The notes under the pieces were generated by a model. The model ran no database searches, was not told the DNA's origin, and saw only the letters and a list, made by a program, of their open reading frames with translations. 64,000 bases of DNA, from assembly GCF_020667845.1 (NCBI RefSeq), contig NZ_JAFMPQ010000025.1, positions 1 through 64,000 on the forward strand. Direction: 5' to 3'. The DNA comes from Cognatishimia sp. F0-27 (GTDB lineage Bacteria; Pseudomonadota; Alphaproteobacteria; Rhodobacterales; Rhodobacteraceae). Shown in pieces: positions 33,555-42,370 of this stretch. Made by a program: the position numbers and the translations under genes. The stretch's first letter is position 1; each line of letters opens with the position of its first letter.

Positions 33555-34556
33555 TCAGGCGCCGCTGAGCAGAGAGCGGTAGCGCGCGCCGAGTTCCAGC
33601 ATCGATTGCTTGAACGCTTCGCATTCCTCGATCCCGGCATATTGCAGGTATTCCGGGGTGCCCTTGTTCGCGACATAGGCCTCCATCAAGGCCGGATCGT
33701 CGAAGGTCTCCCGGAAGGTCGAGGTCAGCACCTCAAGCCGGTCGGGATAGTCGTCGGCGGCTTTCTTGTGGATGCCGAACGCCCGTGCCGAAAGCATCTC
33801 GGGCAGGTCCATGTCATAGGCGTCGTTGATGCTCGGCGCGTTGTCCAGCGCCTCGCCAACGATGTTGTCGCCAAACACCAACAGCGTCTTGACGCTGTCG
33901 CCCGCCGCAATCACGGAACCAGACGTCAGGACCGAGAAATCGACCTCTCCCGTGACCGCGCCGGCCACAGTGGACTTGCCGCCCTGGAGCGGGATCAGGT
34001 TGAAGTCGATGCCGAGCTTGTCCCCGAGCGCCAGCAGACCGATCGAGGCGGGGTGCGCCATGCGGCTGGTTCCGACATTCAGGCGGCGCGTCTTGGCCGC
34101 GGCAATGATGTCGTCCATTGTTTGCAACGGGCTTTCCGCGCCGACAAACAGACAGCACGGATCCTTGTCGACCTGACCGAAGTAGAAGTAATCGTTCACG
34201 TCGAAGCTGGGGGCCTGCATGGCCCAGTTCAGCACTTCCGGACCCATATTGCCGAAGATCAGGTTGTAGGCGTCGGGCTCTGCCTTGCCCATGTAGATCT
34301 CGTAGCCGACACGGCCCGATGCCCCGGGGTAGAAACCCGGCTCGAAATCGGTGCCGAGCTTTTCTTTCCACACGCTCGAGAAGGCGCGGAAATTACGATC
34401 CGCACCGCCGCCTTCTGCGGTCGGCACATAGACGTTTATGTTGCGTTCAGGGTATGTATTGGCCCGCAGGATGCCCGGTGTCGCAAGGGTCAGGGCCGTT
34501 GCAGCGGCCCCGGTTCCCAACAGGGTGCGGCGGGTGATCATCGGTTTCATGGACAT
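33555..34556 (-). CDS. tctC: Tripartite tricarboxylate transporter substrate-binding protein (TctC/Bug family)
   Basis: This 333-residue protein has a Tat-like signal (ITRRTLLGTGAAATALTLATPG). The Bug-type binding core follows: NINVYVPTAEGGGADRNFRAF, GASGRVGYEIYM, and LQGGKSTVAGAVTGEVDFSVLTSG. It captures the substrate in the periplasm for TctAB. The start at 34556 (MSMKP) was chosen because GGGAGGAG precedes it; the ATG at 34550 is equally possible. Earlier in-frame ATGs lack a ribosome-binding site. It lies 75 bp before tctB in the same direction. Confidence 0.9.
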   Translation of the reverse strand: MSMKPMITRRTLLGTGAAATALTLATPGILRANTYPERNINVYVPTAEGGGADRNFRAFSSVWKEKLGTDFEPGFYPGASGRVGYEIYMGKAEPDAYNLIFGNMGPEVLNWAMQAPSFDVNDYFYFGQVDKDPCCLFVGAESPLQTMDDIIAAAKTRRLNVGTSRMAHPASIGLLALGDKLGIDFNLIPLQGGKSTVAGAVTGEVDFSVLTSGSVIAAGDSVKTLLVFGDNIVGEALDNAPSINDAYDMDLPEMLSARAFGIHKKAADDYPDRLEVLTSTFRETFDDPALMEAYVANKGTPEYLQYAGIEECEAFKQSMLELGARYRSLLSGA

Positions 34557-34633
34557 GGTCTCCTCCCATTTCATGGTTTCAGTCATATGCGCATTTGTCA
34601 TTGGTCCGCCGGGATCGCGCGCGCCCCGTGCGG

Positions 34634-35419
34634 TTAGTGGCCTCCTCCATCCGGTGCCGGTGTGGCGCTGGCGAAATAGATATCCGTGGCCCCGGCGTAG
34701 ATGAGCCGCAGGGCCAGAACAGTGAGGACGATCTTGAGCACCGTCTGAAAGTGCCGGTCGTTGATCCGGGCGAGCATGACCTTGCCCGCAAGCGTGCCCA
34801 GCACGCCGGCGGCGATGAGCAGAACGATCAGCCCGGTCCAGACGCTGAAGGCAAACCCAAGGATCCCGAAAACCACGGTCTTGAGCAGATGCTGTAGCGT
34901 CATGAACATCGCATGCGTCGCCACATGTGCATGGCGGTCAAGGTCCTGCGCGCGCACATAGGTGGCCACGAACGGCCCGGTGCCGCCGAAAAACATCGTC
35001 AGAAAGCTGGAAAACACGCCGGTGACCATGCCAGAGCGACGAAGAAAGGCCGGTGGCCTCGACACCACGGACCACAAGATGAACACCCCGACCCCGATCT
35101 GGATCCATCCCGCTTCGAGTTGCACCACCAGCGATCCGCCCAGCACGATCCCGATCACTGCGCCGATGGCAAAGGGGCCAAGAAGGTCAAACCGCATGTA
35201 GCGGGTCATGATTGCGGCGCGCCCGGCATTGGAGCCGAGTTGCACGAGGCCGTGCACCGGAATGATCGCCGCGGCAGGCAGAAGCGTGGCGAGCACGGCA
35301 AGCATCACCGCCCCGCCGCCGATGCCGAAGGCGATGGTCATGAAGGAGCTGGCAAAGCTGACCGCCAGCAGCGTTGCTGCGACCGGCCATCCCAATCCTG
35401 CATGCCACATCTCCATCAT
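34634..35419 (-). CDS. TauE/SafE-family anion transporter, cluster A
   Basis: The 261-residue membrane protein has about eight helices and the family repeat pattern, including GIGGGAVMLAVLATLLP in the first half and FFGGTGPFVATYVRAQDLD in the second. Members export sulfite, sulfoacetate or organic anions. It is 1 bp downstream of the dihydroxyphthalate-decarboxylase-like gene, so they share a transcript. A second TauE/SafE gene lies at 38306-39133; their sequences differ considerably. Confidence 0.88.
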   Translation of the reverse strand: MMEMWHAGLGWPVAATLLAVSFASSFMTIAFGIGGGAVMLAVLATLLPAAAIIPVHGLVQLGSNAGRAAIMTRYMRFDLLGPFAIGAVIGIVLGGSLVVQLEAGWIQIGVGVFILWSVVSRPPAFLRRSGMVTGVFSSFLTMFFGGTGPFVATYVRAQDLDRHAHVATHAMFMTLQHLLKTVVFGILGFAFSVWTGLIVLLIAAGVLGTLAGKVMLARINDRHFQTVLKIVLTVLALRLIYAGATDIYFASATPAPDGGGH

Positions 35420-35420
35420 G

Positions 35421-36422
35421 TCAGCTGTCCAGAACCGACGGGTGAAACAATGAGTGTGGGGCGACCGGCGCTGCCGACAAGTGCTGGTCCAGAGAATAGC
35501 GGCAGATCGCGTCGATCTCGGCCATGTTGGCGGTGCAGCCGTAACTCCAGTAATCCGGCCCCATGCTGGCGAGCGTCCGTTCCATCGCGGCGTTGAGCCA
35601 TGGGAGCGTCATGCGGTTCGCGTTGCCGAGCCAGACCGAGCGCAGCCGGGCCATCGCCATATCGCGGGCTTCCACAAACGCGTCATAAAGCGCGCGCGGC
35701 AGATCGGGGTTTTCATCTGCGATGGTTTTGCGGATCCCGATGAGGTGCATGATGGGAAAGAACCCGGTCTTGGAATGATAGGCCTGTTCCGCCGCTTCGA
35801 AATCGGGGATCAGGCGCACCAGATCGGGGTTGCCTTCCAGGAACGCCTTGGGGGGTTTCGGCGCAAGCAACCCGTCGATTTCGCCCCGAAGCAGCATGTC
35901 CTGTAACGTGTCCCCTTCGGTGATCGGCTCGACCACCATGCCGTCGGGCAGCGCCAGTTCCAGCCGCTCGCGCCGCACGCCTTCATCGAGGGCGCCCGTG
36001 CGCCAGTGGATATCATCGCAGACCACGCCGTATTCGTCGGCGAGGATGCCGCGCATCCACAGGGCGGCGGTCATCTGGTATTCCGGAACACCGATCCGAC
36101 GACCGGCGAAATCGGCGGGGCTTTCAATGCCGGAACCGGCACGGGCAAAGAAACCGCTGTGACGGAACGCGCGGCTGACGAAGGCCGGGATCGCCGTATA
36201 GTCTGACCCGCCGCGCGACAGTTGCAGCACATAGCTGGACACCGACATTTCGGTGATATCGAACCGTGCCTCCTGCACAGCCCATGGAAAGAGCTTGGAG
36301 GTGGGGTGGATCTGGCTTTCGAGGGTGATGCCGGGCACGGTCACGCGCCCATCATGCAGCGCCATGACGCGGTCATGGTCCCATGTCGCAAGTGTCAGAC
36401 TTGGATTGCTCACGCGCGCCAC
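35421..36422 (-). CDS. 4,5-dihydroxyphthalate-decarboxylase-like / periplasmic-binding-fold protein
   Basis: The 333-residue protein begins NPSLTLATWDHDRVMALHDGRV and continues with FDITEMSVSSYVLQLSRGGSDYTAIPAFVSRAF, RRIGVPEYQMTAALWMRGIL and a C-terminal YWSYGCTANMAEIDAICRYS. I recognise this as the family containing Pht5 (4,5-dihydroxyphthalate decarboxylase), which has the periplasmic-binding-protein type II fold. Many relatives near transporters have no proven enzyme activity. No signal peptide is present. It is likely the first structural gene of the cluster A operon downstream of the GntR gene. Decarboxylase or ligand-sensing function is open. Confidence 0.78.
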   Translation of the reverse strand: MARVSNPSLTLATWDHDRVMALHDGRVTVPGITLESQIHPTSKLFPWAVQEARFDITEMSVSSYVLQLSRGGSDYTAIPAFVSRAFRHSGFFARAGSGIESPADFAGRRIGVPEYQMTAALWMRGILADEYGVVCDDIHWRTGALDEGVRRERLELALPDGMVVEPITEGDTLQDMLLRGEIDGLLAPKPPKAFLEGNPDLVRLIPDFEAAEQAYHSKTGFFPIMHLIGIRKTIADENPDLPRALYDAFVEARDMAMARLRSVWLGNANRMTLPWLNAAMERTLASMGPDYWSYGCTANMAEIDAICRYSLDQHLSAAPVAPHSLFHPSVLDS

Positions 36423-36607
36423 ACCCTTTCGGACACGGTCGCGGATGCCCGCGGGCCGACCTGCCGGGACCAGATTTCTGATCGCCGTGGCGTGGCATGA
36501 ACCGATACACTTCTGGTCAACATCGTCCTCCTCCCCGAGACACGTTTGTTACGACATTGTTGATGTGTGCGTTACACTCCCTTTCCCCGGTCACGCCGGA
36601 CCAGCGA

Positions 36608-37297
36608 TTACGCTTCCCCGAACAGTCGCGCGGCGACAGAGCCCAAATGCGTCCGCATCGCGGCATGTGCCGCGGTCGGATCGCGCGCTTCGATCGCGGC
36701 CACGATGGCGTCGTGCTCCGCGAAGCTGGAATGCGTGCGGGCAGGGCGGTCGGAACTCCGGACCACGGTGTTCCAGGCCACGGCCCGGCGCACGGTGTTC
36801 AGGTGGTCGAACAGGGACAGCAGCAGGATATTGTCCGTGGCTTCGGCCAAGGTCCTGTGGAAACTGTCGTCCCGCGCCTCGTATTCGTCCCAGGTGGGCG
36901 CGTCGATGGCGCGATCGCGGCACTGCTTCAGCTGGCGTATCGCATCCATCGTCGCATGCAGCGCCGCCTCGCGAGCGATTGCGGGCTCCAGCGCCTGACG
37001 CGCCCGCATGAGCTGGACGGGGGTCACTTTCTGGCTGAGCTTCGCCAGATTGCCAAGCCCGAATCCCGCATCAGGCGACGCGATGAACGTGCCCTTGCCC
37101 ACGTGCCGCCAGATCGCGCCTTCATGTTCGAGGGCGTCCAGGGCCTTGCGCAGCCGGGCCCGGGTCACGTCAAGCCGCACGATCAATTCGCGTTCCGATT
37201 CAAGGCGGTCGCCGGGTTTGTAGCCACCGTCCTCGATATACGACCGTAGCTTGGCGACGACGTCGTCCGCTTCGACCGATACGGCATTCATCAACAT
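36608..37297 (-). CDS. GntR-family (FadR/FCD) transcriptional regulator, cluster A
   Basis: The 229-residue protein has an N-terminal winged helix-turn-helix (VVAKLRSYIEDGGYKPGDRLESERELIVRLDVTRARLRKALDALEHEGAIWRHVGKGTF, read in pieces) and a C-terminal all-helical FCD domain with E-A-R-D-D-S-F-H-R and E-H-D-A-I metal/ligand residues. It is divergent from the FAH hydrolase gene and precedes the cluster A operon, so it probably controls both. It is a paralogue of the 44485-45198 regulator (shared LRKAL and IWRHVG-GTF). The first codon is uncertain: ATG at 37297 or ATG at 37291. Confidence 0.92.
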   Translation of the reverse strand: MLMNAVSVEADDVVAKLRSYIEDGGYKPGDRLESERELIVRLDVTRARLRKALDALEHEGAIWRHVGKGTFIASPDAGFGLGNLAKLSQKVTPVQLMRARQALEPAIAREAALHATMDAIRQLKQCRDRAIDAPTWDEYEARDDSFHRTLAEATDNILLLSLFDHLNTVRRAVAWNTVVRSSDRPARTHSSFAEHDAIVAAIEARDPTAAHAAMRTHLGSVAARLFGEA

Positions 37298-37310
37298 GGC
37301 CTAACCTTTT

Positions 37311-37324
37311 ATTGGTATACCAAT
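37311..37324. promoter_or_regulatory. Perfect palindrome ATTGGTATACCAAT, candidate GntR operator
   Basis: Fourteen-base perfect palindrome 14 bp upstream of the GntR start codon and overlapping its likely promoter. The core TGGTATACCA is of the FadR/GntR operator type. Autoregulation is a natural inference. A related accidental-looking half site, taccaattt, recurs at 37422-37430. Confidence 0.6.
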
Positions 37325-37373
37325 TTGCGCCCGAACGGCACAAAACATGAGGTAATTATGCCCAGATTGGGTG

Positions 37374-37385
37374 ATCAATCAACCA
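37374..37385. promoter_or_regulatory. Shared 12-bp motif ATCAATCAACCA, cluster A copy
   Basis: Identical to 44453-44464 in front of the paralogous GntR gene. It lies in the 179-bp divergent region between the GntR gene and the FAH hydrolase gene. Confidence 0.5.
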
Positions 37386-37476
37386 TTCTGTCAAATTTTC
37401 CGCGTTGGTCGCGATTGATTTACCAATTTGACTGGGCTACAGCACAGGGGAACTGACGAAGAACCCGGAGTGACGC

Positions 37477-38163
37477 ATGACCCAATACACAATCGAAACA
37501 CCGCCTGTGACGGCTCTTCCCGTGGCCGGACAGGACGCGGTCTTCCCGGTGCGCCGCATCTACTGCATCGGCCGGAACTACGCCGCGCATGCGATCGAGA
37601 TGGGGCATGATCCGGACCGCGAAGACCCGTTCTTTTTTCAGAAGAACCCCAACAATCTCGACACGTCCGGCAGCTTTCCGTATCCGCCGCATACCTCGGA
37701 TGTGCACCACGAAGCCGAGATGCTGGTGGCGTTGAAGACGGGTGGCACCAACATTCCGGTCGAAAAGGCGCTGGATCACGTGTTCGGGTATGGCCTCGCG
37801 CTCGATATGACGCGGCGCGATCTTCAGGGCATCGCAAAGAAGGCCGGGCGCCCATGGGAGATCGGCAAGGCGTTCGAACGCTCCGCGCCCTGTGGACCGA
37901 TCCATCCGGTGTCTGAGGTTGGGCATCCGAGCGAGGGTCATCTGGAGTTCAAGGTCAATGGAGAGGTGCGCCAGGAAGGCGATCTGAACCAGATGATCTG
38001 GAAGGTTCCGGAAATGATTTCCTACCTGTCCGAATATTTCGAATTGGCCCCCGGCGACGTGATCCTGTCGGGCACCCCTTCCGGTGTCGGCCCCGTGTCC
38101 AAGGGCGACACCATGGAGCTGAGCATTGACGGGCTGGGCACCCTGACCGTCACGGTCACCTGA
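37477..38163 (+). CDS. FAH-family hydrolase, fumarylpyruvate-hydrolase-like
   Basis: The 228-residue protein keeps the family core: VRRIYCIGRNYAAHAIEMG, EAEMLVALKTGG with a metal-binding Glu, DHVFGYGLALDMTRRDLQ, and the C-terminal GDVILSGTPSGVGPVSKGD. This is the FAH fold that hydrolyses C-C bonds in ring-cleavage products; the N-terminal pattern is closest to fumarylpyruvate hydrolase of the gentisate pathway. It is divergent from the GntR gene and followed by a TauE/SafE gene on the same strand. The substrate remains unassigned. Confidence 0.9.
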   Translation: MTQYTIETPPVTALPVAGQDAVFPVRRIYCIGRNYAAHAIEMGHDPDREDPFFFQKNPNNLDTSGSFPYPPHTSDVHHEAEMLVALKTGGTNIPVEKALDHVFGYGLALDMTRRDLQGIAKKAGRPWEIGKAFERSAPCGPIHPVSEVGHPSEGHLEFKVNGEVRQEGDLNQMIWKVPEMISYLSEYFELAPGDVILSGTPSGVGPVSKGDTMELSIDGLGTLTVTVT

Positions 38164-38305
38164 CGCGACCCGCCGCGCTTTGAAGCAACCTCTGCCCCCG
38201 GCCTTGCGGCCGGAGGCACATATGGATCGCGCCGCAGACACGGTGGAGCCTTGCGCGCCTGCGTGCTGGTCGCGCGCGTTTTTCCTTTAGGAATGGCCGT
38301 CGCTG

Positions 38306-39133
38306 ATGGACCTTCTCTCTCCCGATTTTCTTCTTATCGCCGCGACGCTTCTCTTGGCCGGTGCGCTCACTGGCATTCTCGCGGGGCTCTTTGGCGTCGG
38401 GGGTGGGGCGTTGATCGTGCCGGTCCTGTACGAGGTCTTTGGCGCACTCGACGTGCCCGACGAGACACGGATGGCCCTTGCCGTCGGCACGTCTCTTGCC
38501 ATCATCATCCCGACCTCGGTCCGCTCCTGGCTCAGTCATCGGGCCCGCGGCGCGGTGGATGATGTGTTGCTCCGGGCCTGGGCGGTGCCAATCGTGCTTG
38601 GCGTGCTGGCGGGGGCCCTGATCGCGAGATACGCGCCAGCACTCGTTTTCCAGATCGTCTTTGTCCTCGTGGCCGGGATCAATGCGATCAAGCTGATCTC
38701 GGGCACCAAGGTCTGGGATCTTGCGCCTGACTTGCCGACCGGGCCGCTGCTTCGGATTTATGGGGGCCTGATCGGGTTTCTCGCCTCGCTTATGGGGATC
38801 GGCGGTGGACAGATCTCGAACATCATCATGTCGCTGCACGGCCGTCCGATCCATCAGGCCGTTGCCACCTCGGCCGGGATCGGGGTTCTGATCTCGGTGC
38901 CGGGCGCGATTGGGTATATTCTGGCGGGGTGGGGCAACCCCGGGCTGCCACCGGATGCAGTCGGCTTCGTCTCCTTGATCGGGGTGTGCCTGTTTGTGCC
39001 TACAACTATTCTGACAGCAAACCTTGGTGTTCGGATGGCGCATGGCCTGTCTGCCCGATCGTTGGAACTGGCCTTCGGCATCTTCCTCGCGATTGTGTGC
39101 CTGCGTTTTGTCTATGTGATGTTTTCCGGATGA
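38306..39133 (+). CDS. TauE/SafE-family anion transporter, second copy
   Basis: The 275-residue membrane protein has about eight helices and the family glycines: GILAGLFGVGGGALIVPVLYEV in the first half and LIGFLASLMGIGGGQISNIIM in the second. It lies 142 bp downstream of the FAH hydrolase gene and could export an organic acid or inorganic anion related to that pathway. It is not a close duplicate of the copy at 34634-35419. Confidence 0.9.
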   Translation: MDLLSPDFLLIAATLLLAGALTGILAGLFGVGGGALIVPVLYEVFGALDVPDETRMALAVGTSLAIIIPTSVRSWLSHRARGAVDDVLLRAWAVPIVLGVLAGALIARYAPALVFQIVFVLVAGINAIKLISGTKVWDLAPDLPTGPLLRIYGGLIGFLASLMGIGGGQISNIIMSLHGRPIHQAVATSAGIGVLISVPGAIGYILAGWGNPGLPPDAVGFVSLIGVCLFVPTTILTANLGVRMAHGLSARSLELAFGIFLAIVCLRFVYVMFSG

Positions 39134-39631
39134 ATGCGCGCAGCGGGGCCTGTCTCGGGCTTCCGTGACACGTCTGGTCGCAGCCGTGCTCAAGACACTG
39201 AGATTGTTCGGTGCTGCGGCGTCTCCATGACGATCTTTGGGAGTCAGAGCCTGCGCCAAATGATCCCTGTGTCGCGCCGCGTCTCAGCGGAGACCGCACA
39301 AACGAAACCACCAAGGCACTTGGCGTGAATGTCGTGCAATTCGCTTCAGGGACCGCCCGGCTGTCATGCTCCAATTGACTGAGACGTCGTGATCCGCGCG
39401 CTGCTGTGCGGGAGAGCTCCCGTTTCAGGGTGACCGGTTCGCAAACCGGGTGGCCGGCTACAGGCTGCGGGTATCGGGATGCCCAGCGCGCTTTCAACCG
39501 GCCACGATCCTGTCTTGTCTGAAGGACGCCAGCGCCATCGGCCAACCGGTCAAAGGAGCGCCAAAGCCGGAGAAGCGCCAATCTGCAAGCCCCGCGTCGA
39601 TGGGGCGCCAGGCAACCCGACGCCGCCGATC
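39134..39631. other. 498-bp region without a gene between clusters A and B
   Basis: Frames here are short and unconvincing. The two operons end facing one another (TauE on the plus strand, Ldh on the minus strand), so this is a convergent spacer. No strong terminator hairpin was found by eye. Confidence 0.55.
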
Positions 39632-40705
39632 TCAGGCCTGGGTGCTTTCCGGGAACGGCGGGTCAATCCCGCAATCCGCGGCGAGGGCGTTCAGGTCAGC
39701 GCGCAACGCCTGATTGAGCACCAGTCCGTTCGTGCGACGCGCTTCGGCAAAAGCGCTCTTTCCGTCGCCCGGCAATCGGACTGGGTCGTGACCCGGCAAT
39801 GGCGCAGACGCGCGCATCTCGGCAAAAATTCGCGCGGCGACCTGCGGGAACGCGTCTCCCATGCCAAAGGCTTTCGGGTCGAGCGCGGCCACAAACTGCC
39901 CCGTATTGGTCGAGGAGGTGGTGTCCTTTGTGAAATCGACGACGTCAGACCCGAAGGCTGCGCCGTTCAGGGCCCCCGCCAAGAGGCCAATGGCAACAGA
40001 AAGCCCAAACCCTTTCGGGCCTCCGATCGGTAAAAGGAAACCTTCGGATTTGCGTGCCGGATCTGTCAGGGGTTTTCCATCGCGCCCCACCATCCAGCCC
40101 TCGGGCATGGATTGGCCCTGCTGCAACATGGTCTTGATCTTGCCCATGGCGGCAACGGTGGTGGCCATGTCGAAAACGAAAGGGTCCGGGCCATCGGCCG
40201 GAGCCGAGAAGGCGATGGGGTTCGTACCGATCAGCAAGTTCGAGCCGCCATAGGGGGGGACATGGTTTGCACTGCCGACGGCTGCCGCGATACCGAGCAG
40301 GCCCGCGTCGGCTTGCGGCCGCACATAAAGGGCCAGGGGGCCCGCGTGATTGCCCCGTCGCACCCCGACCCATCCGATGCCGGCAGCACGGGCCTTTTCC
40401 ATGGCGAGATCGCGGGCCGCTGACATCGCGAGGTGCCCAAGACCATCATCGCCATCGATCACCGCTGTCGCGACGGTTTCCTCGGCGACGGTGATTTTGG
40501 GCGTCGGGTTGCACCCACCACCGGCAAGCCGTGCAAGATACTGACGGAGGCGGAACACGCCGTGTGTGCCGTAGCCGTAGATATCCGCCTCGACCATGAG
40601 ATCTGCGACCTTGGCGGCGTCGGCATCTGGAACCCCGCGCGCCATGAGCGCGCGGGAGACGAAGTCGCGTAGGGACTCGACCGCGATTGCAGGGCCGTCA
40701 GCCAT
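39632..40705 (-). CDS. Ldh-family NAD(P)-dependent oxidoreductase (malate/L-lactate/sulfolactate dehydrogenase type)
   Basis: The 357-residue protein has the MDH2/Ldh fold pattern: DADAAKVADLMVEADIYGYGTHGVFRL, DGDDGLGHLAMSAARDLAMEKAR, VGVRRGNHAGPLALYV, and NLLIGTNPIAFSAPADG with PFVFDMATTVAAMGKIK. This family reduces or oxidises 2-hydroxy acids, including sulfolactate, lactate, malate and ureidoglycolate. The start at 40705 gives MADGPAIAV. It overlaps the ABC permease stop by 8 bp, so it is the last gene of cluster B. It would act on an imported compound. Confidence 0.92.
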   Translation of the reverse strand: MADGPAIAVESLRDFVSRALMARGVPDADAAKVADLMVEADIYGYGTHGVFRLRQYLARLAGGGCNPTPKITVAEETVATAVIDGDDGLGHLAMSAARDLAMEKARAAGIGWVGVRRGNHAGPLALYVRPQADAGLLGIAAAVGSANHVPPYGGSNLLIGTNPIAFSAPADGPDPFVFDMATTVAAMGKIKTMLQQGQSMPEGWMVGRDGKPLTDPARKSEGFLLPIGGPKGFGLSVAIGLLAGALNGAAFGSDVVDFTKDTTSSTNTGQFVAALDPKAFGMGDAFPQVAARIFAEMRASAPLPGHDPVRLPGDGKSAFAEARRTNGLVLNQALRADLNALAADCGIDPPFPESTQA

Positions 40706-41564
40706 CGTAGGATCCCACGGATTCCTTCTGCCAGAAGACGACACGGCGCTGCGTCCACTGCACGAGGAGGTAGAGCACAAGACCCACGACGCTCAGATAG
40801 AGGATCAGCGAGAACACCCGCGGCGTGTTGAGCTGGGACGCTGCGACGCGGATCAATTCGCCAAAGCCTTTGCCGCCGCCAAGGAATTCACCCGTAATCG
40901 CACCGGCCATCACGCCCACGGCACCAATTTTCAACCCCGTGAAAATCTGCGGCAAGCCGGTGGGCAGCTTCATCTTGATGAGCGTCTGCATGCGGCTTGC
41001 GCCCATGGTCTTGAACAGCATCCGCGCGTTTTCATCGGCTGCGTGCAGACCAGCTGCCGTGCCGACGACGATGGGGAAGGTTGCGATGAAGGCGGCAAGT
41101 GCCACCTTGGATTCGATGCCGAAACCCAGCCATGCCACGAAGAGCGGCGCGAAAGCTACCTTGGGCATGGTGTCGATCGCGACGAGGTAGGGCATGACCG
41201 CCTTTTCCCCGAACGCGGTTTCGCCCACGAGCACGCCGAGCGAGAAACCGATGGCGATGGCCAGGGCGAAGCCGTAGATCACCTCCTGGATCGTGATCCA
41301 GAGCGAAACCAGCATGTAGCCGCCGGTCAGCAGATTCTGCCCCACGAAGATCATGTCCTTGAGCGTCTCCATCGGTGTCGGCAGGATAATCGGCGAAACG
41401 AGACCGAAGCTCGTCACCAGTTGCCACGTTCCGATGAACACCACAAAGACAAAGGTCATGGCGATCCAGCGCGGCACCGCGTCGATGAACGCGACTTCCT
41501 GTTCCCAGACCGTGTCCTGGGCGGTGTCAGCGTCAGTGGGCGCGTTTGTCTGATACTCGGTCAC
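40698..41564 (-). CDS. ABC transporter permease (NitT/TauT type)
   Basis: This 288-residue protein has six helices and the EAA loop with EFLGGGKGFGELIRVAAS. The start is GTG at 41564, overlapping the ATPase stop as GTGA. The upstream frame extension has no features. The family transports nitrate, sulfonates or pyrimidine-like molecules; the substrate here is not known. The long C-terminus ends in a basic cytoplasmic tail. Confidence 0.9.
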   Translation of the reverse strand: MTEYQTNAPTDADTAQDTVWEQEVAFIDAVPRWIAMTFVFVVFIGTWQLVTSFGLVSPIILPTPMETLKDMIFVGQNLLTGGYMLVSLWITIQEVIYGFALAIAIGFSLGVLVGETAFGEKAVMPYLVAIDTMPKVAFAPLFVAWLGFGIESKVALAAFIATFPIVVGTAAGLHAADENARMLFKTMGASRMQTLIKMKLPTGLPQIFTGLKIGAVGVMAGAITGEFLGGGKGFGELIRVAASQLNTPRVFSLILYLSVVGLVLYLLVQWTQRRVVFWQKESVGSYDG

Positions 41565-42370
41565 ATGTCTTCTCCCTTGTCCAGCATGCCCCGAATGTGG
41601 TCGACGATTTCGCCGAATTTCGGCGTTGTCATCATGTCGAGAGTCCGCGGCCGCGGAAGATCGACGGTGACCACCTCCGCGATCCGTCCGGGACGCGGTT
41701 TCATCACGACGATATCGTCCGACAGGATCACGGCTTCCTGAATGGAGTGGGTCACGAGGAACGCCGTCGCGTCCTGTTCGCGGCAGATCCGCTGAAGCTC
41801 CATGTTCATCATGTCGCGCGAAAGCTCGTCGAGGGCGCTGAACGGTTCGTCCAGAAGCAGGACCGCCGGTTCGGTGATCAGCATCCGGCAAATCGAGGCG
41901 CGTTGCGCCATGCCGCCCGAAAGCTCGTTCGGATAGACGTTTTCAAAGCCCTTGAGGCCAACGATTTCCAGCAGCTCGTGGGCCTTGTCCATCGCCTTCT
42001 TGGCGGCGGCCTTGCCATCGCGGATTTCGATCGGCAGCACGATGTTTTCCACGGCGGTCTTCCACGGGAAGAGCGTGGCCTGCTGGAACATCATGCCGAT
42101 GTCCCGACGGGGCCCCTTGACGGGCTGGTTCTGAAGGATCACCCGGCCCTTGGTGGGCGGGATGAGACCGGCCATGATCTTGAGCAGCGTCGACTTTCCG
42201 CAGCCGCTGGACCCGATGACCGAGGTAAAGCTGCCCTTGCGCAGGGTAAGGCTGACATTTTCGAGCGCGACCACACTGTTGCGCGCATAGGTCTTGCTGA
42301 CCTGTGTCAGTTCGTAGACCGGCGCGCCAAGAGGCGCGCCGGAGTAGTCATGTGCGGTAGCTGTGTTCAT
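41561..42370 (-). CDS. ABC transporter ATP-binding protein (NitT/TauT type)
   Basis: The 269-residue protein shows Walker A GSSGCGKST, Q-loop FQQ, the signature LSGGMAQRASI, Walker B VLLLDEP and H-loop THS. This is a typical single-nucleotide-binding-domain subunit for a two-membrane-domain importer. The start at 42370 (MNTATAH) overlaps the stop of the binding-protein gene (ATGA). Only one permease gene is present, so it probably works as a homodimer. Confidence 0.96.
   Translation of the reverse strand: MNTATAHDYSGAPLGAPVYELTQVSKTYARNSVVALENVSLTLRKGSFTSVIGSSGCGKSTLLKIMAGLIPPTKGRVILQNQPVKGPRRDIGMMFQQATLFPWKTAVENIVLPIEIRDGKAAAKKAMDKAHELLEIVGLKGFENVYPNELSGGMAQRASICRMLITEPAVLLLDEPFSALDELSRDMMNMELQRICREQDATAFLVTHSIQEAVILSDDIVVMKPRPGRIAEVVTVDLPRPRTLDMMTTPKFGEIVDHIRGMLDKGEDM

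Noticed and set aside
39400-39480. tRNA-like fold (ggttcgcaaaccg) between clusters A and B
   Set aside because: No acceptor pairing or anticodon arm could be built around the ggttcgc segment.
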